This document shows positions 1 through 5,131 of a DNA stretch of 6,131 nt, piece by piece. The first letter of the stretch is position 1; every line of letters begins with the position of its first letter. The position numbers and the translations under genes are program-made. The stretch is from Sporomusa sp. (GTDB lineage: Bacteria > Bacillota_C > Negativicutes > Sporomusales > Sporomusaceae): assembly GCA_029256645.1 (NCBI GenBank), contig JAQSXM010000300.1, positions 1 through 6,131 on the forward strand, read 5' to 3'. Below the pieces are notes generated by a model that was given only the letters and a program-made list of their open reading frames with translations, had not been told where the DNA came from and did not search any database.

Positions 1-1
1 G

Positions 2-1285
2 CTTGTCATTGCGCCTCATTGTGATGATGAAACCCTCGGGTGTGCGGGTATTATGCACGATGTACTTGCTGGTGGTGGTCAGGTTAAGGTCGTTGTCATG
101 ACCAATGGTGATGGCTTTACTCTTGCTGTAAAGGAACAATTTCACCGGCTGTTTCTTACTAGCTCAGACTACATTCAATCTGGATATGATCGACAGGCTG
201 AAACCTATCACGCCTTACTCTGTCTGGGTTTGCTGGAGAATCAGCTTGAGTTTCTGGGGTACCCTGACCGGGGTCTTAGGGCCTTGTGGGCGGATAACTG
301 GGATAGTAGTCAGCCCTACAGATCCAGATATACCTACAGTGATCATTCCCCTTATACGAACAGCTATCAGCAAAATGCCCCATATGCCGGAGAAGCCGTG
401 TTAGACAACCTCGGTCAGGTTATTCGTGATTTCAAACCAACCCTGATCTTATCACCTCATCCTGCTGACGAGCATCAAGATCATTCTGCAACCTGGGCTT
501 TTGTAGCTGCTGCTTTTGTCCGGTTTATTGACAGTGGAATATCACCCAAACCTGCATTATATACTTATTTGGTTCATCGTGGTGATTTTCCAATACCCCA
601 TGGATACAGAACTGAGGAAGTGCTGCTGCCGCCAGGACCATTACAAAGCGATTACAATCAATGGAAGACATATGTATTAGATGCTGACACTGAATACATT
701 AAAGAGCAATCTGTCAAAGCATATGTAAGCCAACTGCGGGTTCCAATTATGTCAAGCCTGCTGAATAGTTTCATTAGGAAAAATGAGTTGTTTGAAGAGG
801 TTCTGATTCCGGTCGTTAAGCAGGAGGTAACAGCGGTCGAGCTATCTGACTTAAATGCATGGCGAAATAAGGAGCCAATTTTAATTACAGCACGAGGGGT
901 TAATCCGATTGGCGTACTGGAGCATACTGCAAATATTATAGATATAAAGGGTGCTCTGCAGGATAAGACCATATGGCTGCGGTTTAAGATCCCGGATTTT
1001 GCTACAACGCATGTGAGATATGATGTGTCAATTGTGGAGTTCAGTGTCCGGCAGAACAAGCTCCAGCGGGAAAAGAAACAATTTTATTTCAGCGCGGTAG
1101 CTACGAATTTACTGCCGGATAATATCATTCGGTTTCAAGATGATGTAATCATAAAAGTTCCTTACCCCCAACAAGGGTTACCGGAGTATTTTTTTATTCA
1201 GGTATTGACTAAAGACAGGCTGGGAGCAGTCAGTAATCAGACTGTGTGGCAACCAGTACTGCTACAACATGCTTTAGAGTATTAA
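2..1285 (+). CDS. PIG-L/LmbE-family deacetylase, 5' end missing
   Basis: This is a metal-dependent N-acetyl (GlcNAc-type) deacetylase of the PIG-L/LmbE family. The reading frame is open from base 2, so the true start lies before the window. The first visible residues are LVIAPHCDDETLGCAG, the family's N-terminal signature (usually AHPDDE..GCGG), with the His and second Asp expected to bind zinc. The later HPADEHQDH motif (bases 458-484) supplies the third ligand region. Only about 10-30 N-terminal residues should be missing. The Met codon at 53 lies inside the signature and is not the start. After the catalytic part (to about base 750) comes an extension of roughly 150-170 residues, poor in recognisable motifs and rich in predicted beta strand, perhaps for glycan or surface binding. 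The substrate is unknown. The next gene, a SpoVB-like flippase, suggests cell-wall, spore or exopolysaccharide work. No terminator separates the two genes. Confidence 0.88.
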   Translation, partial: LVIAPHCDDETLGCAGIMHDVLAGGGQVKVVVMTNGDGFTLAVKEQFHRLFLTSSDYIQSGYDRQAETYHALLCLGLLENQLEFLGYPDRGLRALWADNWDSSQPYRSRYTYSDHSPYTNSYQQNAPYAGEAVLDNLGQVIRDFKPTLILSPHPADEHQDHSATWAFVAAAFVRFIDSGISPKPALYTYLVHRGDFPIPHGYRTEEVLLPPGPLQSDYNQWKTYVLDADTEYIKEQSVKAYVSQLRVPIMSSLLNSFIRKNELFEEVLIPVVKQEVTAVELSDLNAWRNKEPILITARGVNPIGVLEHTANIIDIKGALQDKTIWLRFKIPDFATTHVRYDVSIVEFSVRQNKLQREKKQFYFSAVATNLLPDNIIRFQDDVIIKVPYPQQGLPEYFFIQVLTKDRLGAVSNQTVWQPVLLQHALEY

Positions 1286-1326
1286 TAATTCATAATAAAG
1301 TGGTTATGGTTTGTTAGCGGAGGATG

Positions 1327-1332
1327 TATAAT
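1327..1332 (+). promoter_or_regulatory. TATAAT, weak -10 candidate before the flippase
   Basis: A perfect TATAAT lies just before the ancestral ATG 1340. The hexamer 17 nt upstream (TTATGG, 1304-1309) is a poor -35 match. If used, transcription would begin about at the ATG, giving a nearly leaderless message. The AT-rich setting makes chance likely, and co-transcription with the deacetylase upstream is simpler. Confidence 0.2.
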
Positions 1333-1339
1333 AAGGAAT

Positions 1340-1408
1340 ATGGTTATTCAAAAGAAAAGTAATGGTACCAGCTCCCTCTTAAAAGTAATGGTACCAGCTC
1401 CCTCTTAA
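1340..1408 (+). pseudogene. Original start region of the flippase, frameshifted to a 22-codon remnant
   Basis: From ATG 1340 the frame reads MVIQKKSNGTSSLLK, then VMVPAPS and a TAA at 1406-1408. If one copy of the 26-bp tandem repeat (1355-1380 or 1381-1406) is removed, the same ATG runs directly into the long flippase frame as ...SSLLKGTLALAVAG. That matches the usual SpoVB N-terminus (...FLKGTL...). So ATG 1340 is very probably the ancestral start, and the duplication (26 bp, not a multiple of three) broke it. The nearest purine-rich sites are GGAGG at 1319-1323, 16 nt away and rather far, and AAGG at 1333-1336, rather close. The ancestral initiation signal is therefore not ideal either. 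Confidence 0.8.
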
Positions 1409-1411
1409 AAG
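1355..1411 (+). repeat. Perfect 26-bp tandem duplication (2.2 copies)
   Basis: Bases 1355-1380 and 1381-1406 are identical and adjoining, each starting AAAAGTAATGG and ending CTCCCTCTT. A further AAAAG at 1407-1411 starts a third copy before the sequence diverges. The pre-duplication sequence would have had AAAAG on both sides of a 21-bp core, so microhomology slippage between the two AAAAG tracts is a sufficient explanation. The lack of any mismatch suggests a recent event. The unit lies inside the flippase coding sequence and shifts its frame. Confidence 0.95.
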
Positions 1412-1414
1412 GAA
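1409..1414 (+). promoter_or_regulatory. Possible ribosome binding site for the TTG start at 1423
   Basis: AAGGAA lies 8 nt before TTG 1423 and directly after the TAA (1406-1408) that ends the frameshifted leader frame. A ribosome stopping there could restart at TTG 1423. The site was originally part of the coding sequence (Lys-Gly-Thr codons), so its ribosome-binding role would be accidental. Confidence 0.35.
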
Positions 1415-1422
1415 CGCTGGCG

Positions 1423-2985
1423 TTGGCGGTAGCCGGAGTGATTGTAAAAGTCATAGGATCATTAAACTGGATTATTCTTTCCCGGGTTTTAGGTGGAGAG
1501 GGAATCGGTCTGTATCAGATGGCTTTTCCGATTTATCTTCTTGCTCTTAGCTTGTCTTCAGCCGGTCTTCCAGTAGCTATTTCAATTATTATAGCCGAAA
1601 AAGCAGCCCTCCGGGATTTCCGGGGGGCTAACCGTGTTTTTTACTTATCCCTGACAATACTGGCCATTTCGGGGCTATTCTTGAGCATGGGTGTCTATTT
1701 TGGCGCTGGCTGGCTGATTGAGCACCAGATTATCAGAGATGCCAGAGCCTATCCTGCTATTTTAGCACTGGCTCCTGCTATTTTTCTTGTTACCATCTTG
1801 TCAAGCTTCCGCGGATATTTGCAAGGCTGGCAGCAAATGGTGCCGACAGCTGTATCCCAGATTGTTGAACAATTATTTCGCGTTGGTGCTATGTTGCTTT
1901 TTGCCGCGTTGATGTTGCCGCAGGGGATTGAATATGCAGCAGGCGGTGCTAGCATGGGGGCGGGTGTGGGGGCAGCTGCCGGGTTGATTGTGCTCATTTA
2001 TTACTACTTTAAATTACAGCGTACTTTGCCTGACAATAATTTCAAGGCTAAGGATTTTATGCCTGAAAGCGATGTGAGTCTATTATATCGCCTGACGAGG
2101 TTGGCATTGCCGGTGTCACTGTCAAGTATCATGTTGCCTTTGGTATCTAACATAGACCTCTTTATCGTACCTCTTAGGTTAGAAGAGGCTGGCTATACAG
2201 TAGAACAAGCCACCGAATTGTTCGGATACCTGACAGGTATGGCGGTGCCGCTCGTAAATCTTGCGACACTGGTTACGGCAGCTTTGGCCACAAGCCTGGT
2301 ACCTGCAATGGCCGAAGCGCAGTCAGCGGGTAACAAGCAGCAAATTAATTACCGGACTGCTGCGGCCATAAGGCTAACCAACCTGGTAACAATTCCTGCT
2401 GCAGTGGGGTTGGCAATTCTGGCCATACCAGTGGCAACTGTCGTGTATCATGCGCCTCAGGCCGGGCCGGTAGTCCAGGTTGTGGCTTTCGGGGTGTATC
2501 TACTGGGTGTTCATCAGGTGACAACAAGTATTTTGCAAGGTATAGGTCATACCGCTTTACCATTAGTTAACATGGGGATTGCGGCGGTGGTAAAAATAGT
2601 CCTTAATTGGAATCTGACTGCATTGCCCGGGCTTGGTATTCTCGGGGCCGGTTGGGCTACCAATGCTGATATTGGCGTGGCTGCTGTACTTAATTTAGCG
2701 TTTGTTTATCACTATACTGGATTTCGTATGGAGTTTAACGGGTTGGCTAAGATTATGCTGGCCACTGCTGTGATGGGGGTTGCGTTATATACAGTAAACG
2801 GCATTTTTTCTCATCATGCAGGTGGAATGCTAACAATAATAGTTGATATGATTGTTGCGGCCGGGGTGTATGGAATTGTTTTATTGCTAATGAAAGAACT
2901 GACCGAACAAGACCTAAAACGGGTGCCGATTATAGGCAATTATTTGGTCCGCGCTTTGACTTTATGCGGGTTTTACAGAAGCTAG
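1423..2985 (+). CDS. spoVB: SpoVB/MurJ-like polysaccharide (lipid-linked sugar) flippase, N-terminus disrupted
   Basis: This is an integral membrane protein of the MOP superfamily, which flips lipid-linked saccharide precursors across the cytoplasmic membrane. SpoVB itself acts in spore cortex formation. The 520 visible codons hold about 12-14 hydrophobic segments. Family marks include LSRVLGGEGIGLYQM near the N-terminus, the FRGYLQGWQQMVPTAVSQ stretch about 130 residues in, GIEYAAGGA, and the C-terminal LKRVPIIG, which resembles the end of Bacillus subtilis SpoVB. The frame is open back to 1363 (in-frame TAA at 1360-1362) but contains no ATG. TTG 1423 is the first usable start and would delete 19 ancestral residues, including the charged cytoplasmic tail and the start of the first membrane helix. 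Without the duplication the protein would be 539 aa from ATG 1340. The rest shows no decay, so loss, if real, is recent. Paralogues (YtgP, YkvU, YabM types) are hard to tell apart, so the symbol is tentative. Confidence 0.85.
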   Translation: MAVAGVIVKVIGSLNWIILSRVLGGEGIGLYQMAFPIYLLALSLSSAGLPVAISIIIAEKAALRDFRGANRVFYLSLTILAISGLFLSMGVYFGAGWLIEHQIIRDARAYPAILALAPAIFLVTILSSFRGYLQGWQQMVPTAVSQIVEQLFRVGAMLLFAALMLPQGIEYAAGGASMGAGVGAAAGLIVLIYYYFKLQRTLPDNNFKAKDFMPESDVSLLYRLTRLALPVSLSSIMLPLVSNIDLFIVPLRLEEAGYTVEQATELFGYLTGMAVPLVNLATLVTAALATSLVPAMAEAQSAGNKQQINYRTAAAIRLTNLVTIPAAVGLAILAIPVATVVYHAPQAGPVVQVVAFGVYLLGVHQVTTSILQGIGHTALPLVNMGIAAVVKIVLNWNLTALPGLGILGAGWATNADIGVAAVLNLAFVYHYTGFRMEFNGLAKIMLATAVMGVALYTVNGIFSHHAGGMLTIIVDMIVAAGVYGIVLLLMKELTEQDLKRVPIIGNYLVRALTLCGFYRS

Positions 2986-3018
2986 TTTCAGGCCAGGGAA
3001 GTGCATGGGTTACAGCAT

Positions 3019-3060
3019 AAAAAAAAAAACACAACCACCGTCCCCTCGTCTTGCCCCAAG
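3019..3060. repeat. Poly-A run plus fragment resembling a dispersed Firmicute repeat
   Basis: Eleven A residues (3019-3029) are followed by CACAACCACCGTCCCCTCG and TCTTGCCCC. On the minus strand this reads as GAGGGGACGGTGGTTGTG leading into a T run. Very similar 'GGGGACGGT' stretches recur in intergenic regions of many Clostridia and Negativicutes and are often found near REP-associated Y1 (IS200-like) transposases. That comparison is from memory. No transposase is present here, so at most this is a solitary or remnant copy. Confidence 0.35.
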
Positions 3061-3070
3061 CAGACAAAAC

Positions 3071-3106
3071 AAAACCTCTTGTAGTGATATTACTACAAGA
3101 GGTTTT
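3071..3106. terminator. Bidirectional intrinsic terminator between converging genes
   Basis: A perfect 15-bp inverted repeat: AAAACCTCTTGTAGT (3071-3085), loop GATATT, and its complement ACTACAAGAGGTTTT (3092-3106). It sits between the ends of the flippase (2985, plus) and the chemoreceptor (3119, minus). On the plus strand the stem ends in four T. On the minus strand the hairpin runs into TTTTGTTTTG, a better U-tract, so it should work best for the chemoreceptor and adequately for the flippase. Confidence 0.9.
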
Positions 3107-3118
3107 ATGATATAGTGG

Positions 3119-3970
3119 TTACTTCGCATCTGCCATAGACCGGAGATCTGCACAAACATGATATAATTCTGAAACCATGGTGGTGATTGACTGGACCGCA
3201 GTGCTTTGATTGCCTGTTATAGTGGTTGTTTGTTGAGTGTTTTTGATTACTGCCTCCATAGATTCTTTTAATTGTTGCAGCATTGTTTTAATATCCTTGG
3301 CAGACTGGTTGCTTTGATCTGATAGTTTGCGTACTTCTTCCGCAACTACACTAAAGCCGCGTCCGTGTTCGCCCGCTCTGGCTGATTCTATAGCAGCGTT
3401 TAGTCCTAACAAATTGGTCTGACTGGCAATTTGTTGAATGGTAGTAATAATTTCACCGGTATTATTAACATCGGTGGAGGCTTTGGCAGAAAGTGCGGCC
3501 ACTTTTTGCATTGTGGCTGAAAACTCTTGTTGACCAAGCTCTAGTTTTTTTACAGTTTCTGCAATTGTAGTTATTGAATCACTTGCCCGGATGGCTTGGC
3601 TACGCAGGCTATCCTTGTTCTCTTTATTTTGTAACTCCATCCGCACTAATCCGGCAGCAATTTTTACTACCGGTTTGATGATTTCCGGATTACCTGTTAT
3701 ACCAAATGACCCGATACGTTTACCCTGAAAATCTACCGGCAAATTGACACCCGCCTTAATACGTCCAGCCGATTTTTCCTCATCCTCTGTAGTAACAACA
3801 ATCTGGTCAAGCTTTTCTGCAAGGATTCTCTGGGAGCCGCTGTGGGTTGAGCCGATTCTAGACGTTACTTTAGCTGCAATAATCTGACCGGTATCATTAC
3901 AGACAATAGAAGAGAAGCCTGTTTCATCATAAATAAAATTAATAATTCGATTGGCGACTTCAACGTCCAA
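3119..3970 (-). CDS. Soluble chemoreceptor with CdaR-type sugar-diacid recognition domain
   Basis: A 283-aa cytoplasmic methyl-accepting chemotaxis-type protein with no membrane segment or signal peptide. Residues about 2-113 resemble the putative sugar-diacid recognition domain of CdaR regulators: a [20 protein letters not shown] opening, RIGSTHSG, then [19 protein letters not shown] and ITGNPE. Residues about 125-283 form the coiled-coil signalling domain, with the conserved hairpin tip around [17 protein letters not shown] (184-200) and [15 protein letters not shown] (203-217), which contacts CheA and CheW. The bundle is short, as in small soluble receptors such as Bacillus YfmS. The start is TTG 3970, chosen because a strong GGAGGTG lies 7 nt before it; no other in-frame start fits. 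The ligand is unknown; organic acids or sugar acids are suggested only by the domain name. No other chemotaxis gene is visible, so it probably feeds a pathway encoded elsewhere. Confidence 0.88.
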   Translation of the reverse strand: MDVEVANRIINFIYDETGFSSIVCNDTGQIIAAKVTSRIGSTHSGSQRILAEKLDQIVVTTEDEEKSAGRIKAGVNLPVDFQGKRIGSFGITGNPEIIKPVVKIAAGLVRMELQNKENKDSLRSQAIRASDSITTIAETVKKLELGQQEFSATMQKVAALSAKASTDVNNTGEIITTIQQIASQTNLLGLNAAIESARAGEHGRGFSVVAEEVRKLSDQSNQSAKDIKTMLQQLKESMEAVIKNTQQTTTITGNQSTAVQSITTMVSELYHVCADLRSMADAK

Positions 3971-3977
3971 TGAGCAA

Positions 3978-3984
3978 CACCTCC
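3978..3984 (-). promoter_or_regulatory. Ribosome binding site of the chemoreceptor (decides TTG start)
   Basis: GGAGGTG on the minus strand, 7 nt before TTG 3970. It is a near-perfect Shine-Dalgarno sequence and supports the non-ATG start. An overlapping TTG at 3977-3975 is out of frame. Confidence 0.8.
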
Positions 3985-4016
3985 AAAATTATCAACACTT
4001 TACTAGAGTAGAAGGG

Positions 4017-4099
4017 GGATAGTACAGTGCCTTTGTGAGAATTGACCAGATTCATATAGATTGATTTGTTATATAATTTGACAAAAGGCTGGACTATCC
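4017..4099. repeat. Imperfect ~20-bp inverted repeat, possible paired operator
   Basis: The left arm, GGATAGTACAGTGCCTTTGT (from 4017), and the reverse complement of 4080-4099, GGATAGTCCAGCCTTTTGTC, agree at most positions with one short gap. The arms face each other across about 40 bp of AT-rich DNA. The left arm overlaps the chemoreceptor's candidate -10. This could be a paired regulator site, a looping operator, or the ends of a tiny degenerate mobile element. Confidence 0.45.
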
Positions 4100-4150
4100 T
4101 TGTCCATTTTTAGATTATTTGCAATAATTTATAGAGGGTTTTTAGCGATT

Positions 4151-4164
4151 ATGTTACATAACAT
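4151..4164. promoter_or_regulatory. 14-bp palindrome ATGTTA-CA-TAACAT, operator candidate
   Basis: Perfect 6-bp arms around a 2-nt centre, 48 bp before the dehydrogenase ATG, in a position suited to a dimeric repressor or activator. The sequence is AT-rich, so chance occurrence is possible. No regulator gene is in the window to pair with it. Confidence 0.35.
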
Positions 4165-4197
4165 TAAAAATAAGCATAAGATAAAATAAAAGTGTTG

Positions 4198-4203
4198 AAG
4201 GAG
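4198..4203 (+). promoter_or_regulatory. Ribosome binding site of the dehydrogenase
   Basis: AAGGAG lies 8 nt before ATG 4212. The good match and spacing fix this start, which also gives the N-terminal extension typical of the subfamily. Confidence 0.8.
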
Positions 4204-4211
4204 CACATCTT

Positions 4212-5111
4212 ATGTATCCTAAATACCCTAATTATGATAAAAAGAAAAAGTGCACAGAGCAACCGATCTCTTTTCCACCACAGCATCAGGATGTTCAACC
4301 TGGTTTGGAATATCTGATGATCCCGCCTCCTATATCGGAGAACTATGAGTATCACGGTAGTGGCAAACTGGATGGACAGGTAGCAATTATTACTGGCGGC
4401 GATAGTGGAATTGGGAGGGCGGCAGCAATAGCCTTTGCGAAAGAGGGTGCAGATGTCACTATTGTTTATTTGTATGAGCACCGGGATGCAAAGGCCACTA
4501 AGGATCGCATTGAAGAGATCGGGCAAAGATGTTTGGCGATTGCTGGTGATTTGAGGGACGAGGAGGTTTCTTGTCAGGTAGTTGAAAAAACCATTGATAG
4601 GTTTGGCAGGATCAATATCCTTGTTAATAATCACGGGGTGCAATTTCCCCAATGCAGTATTATGGATATTACCGCCGAACAGCTGGATAATACATTTCGA
4701 ACTAACATATATGGATTTTTTTATATGACCAAGGCGGTTTTGCCCCATTTATCACCCGGCAGTGCAATTATTAATACTGCATCGGTAACTGCGTATGAGG
4801 GTAGTCAATACCTAATCGACTATTCGGCCACCAAGGGTGCGATTGTTAGCTTTACCCGTTCGTTGTCACTCTCATTAGCTGAGCGTGAAATTCGTGTAAA
4901 TGCCGTCGCCCCGGGACCGGTCTGGACCCCGCTGCAGCCCTCCAGCTGGCCGGCTGGGTACATCGCGACATTTGGCACCGATACACCGATGAAGCGGGCT
5001 GGGCAGCCGTTTGAGCTGGCACCGACCTATGTATACCTTGCCTCTGAGGATTCACGTTTTGTTTCAGGACAGGTATTGCATGTAAATGGCGGGGTTATGA
5101 CAGAATCCTAA
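4212..5111 (+). CDS. SDR-family oxidoreductase, YghA/YdaD/YhdF (general stress) type
   Basis: A 299-aa cytoplasmic NAD(P)-dependent short-chain dehydrogenase. A roughly 50-residue N-terminal extension (Lys- and Pro-rich, with the PGLE..M.P.P pattern and then YEYHGSGKLDGQVA) is the mark of the subfamily that includes E. coli YghA and the Bacillus proteins YdaD, YhdF and YhxC/D. The cofactor loop is TGGDSGIG (61-68), followed by GDL at 112-114. The catalytic set is Asn165, Ser191, Tyr204 and Lys208 (YSATK), with APGPVWT at 233-239. The usual NNAG motif reads NNHG (139-142), a substitution in the nucleotide-binding region that probably leaves the enzyme active. The true substrate of this subfamily is unclear; in Bacillus several members belong to the sigma-B stress response, but no sigma-B promoter is evident here. 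It is likely a single-gene unit, ending 20 bp from the converging solute-binding gene with no visible terminator. Confidence 0.9.
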   Translation: MYPKYPNYDKKKKCTEQPISFPPQHQDVQPGLEYLMIPPPISENYEYHGSGKLDGQVAIITGGDSGIGRAAAIAFAKEGADVTIVYLYEHRDAKATKDRIEEIGQRCLAIAGDLRDEEVSCQVVEKTIDRFGRINILVNNHGVQFPQCSIMDITAEQLDNTFRTNIYGFFYMTKAVLPHLSPGSAIINTASVTAYEGSQYLIDYSATKGAIVSFTRSLSLSLAEREIRVNAVAPGPVWTPLQPSSWPAGYIATFGTDTPMKRAGQPFELAPTYVYLASEDSRFVSGQVLHVNGGVMTES

Positions 5112-5131
5112 GTTTCTGCCTTCCAGTTACA

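Larger units (their letters stand above)
3985..4197. promoter_or_regulatory. Divergent control region between chemoreceptor and dehydrogenase
   Basis: An AT-rich gap between two diverging genes must hold both promoters. For the chemoreceptor (minus), the best sigma-A-like pair is TGGTCA (4048-4043) and TACTAT (4024-4019) with an 18-nt spacer, a moderate match. For the dehydrogenase (plus), TATAAT at 4072-4077 lacks a properly spaced -35, and TTGACA at 4078-4083 lacks a properly spaced -10. No sigma-D (flagellar) or clear sigma-B pattern was found. Two symmetric elements are listed separately. Confidence 0.45.

Noticed and set aside
1361..1406. TGGTACC within the repeat recalls the T-box antiterminator motif
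   Set aside because: Only TGGTACC matches, there is no specifier stem or terminator, and in the ancestral frame the bases encode the flippase N-terminus.
4078..4083. Perfect TTGACA -35 hexamer before the dehydrogenase
   Set aside because: No -10-like hexamer lies 16-19 nt downstream, and it falls at the end of the inverted-repeat arm.
4090..4111. TGGAC/GTCCA hairpin followed by five T, possible terminator or attenuator
   Set aside because: The stem is only 5 bp and sits in a promoter region with no upstream plus-strand gene to terminate; it is part of the larger inverted repeat.
4164..4748. A 194-codon open frame on the minus strand, opposite the dehydrogenase
   Set aside because: It lies antisense to a confidently identified gene, its protein shows no recognisable domain, and it has no good ribosome binding site. 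It is a shadow frame.
5101..5118. CAGAA/TTCTG hairpin at the end of the dehydrogenase, possible terminator
   Set aside because: A 5-bp AT-rich stem with an 8-nt loop and no T-run on either strand is too weak.
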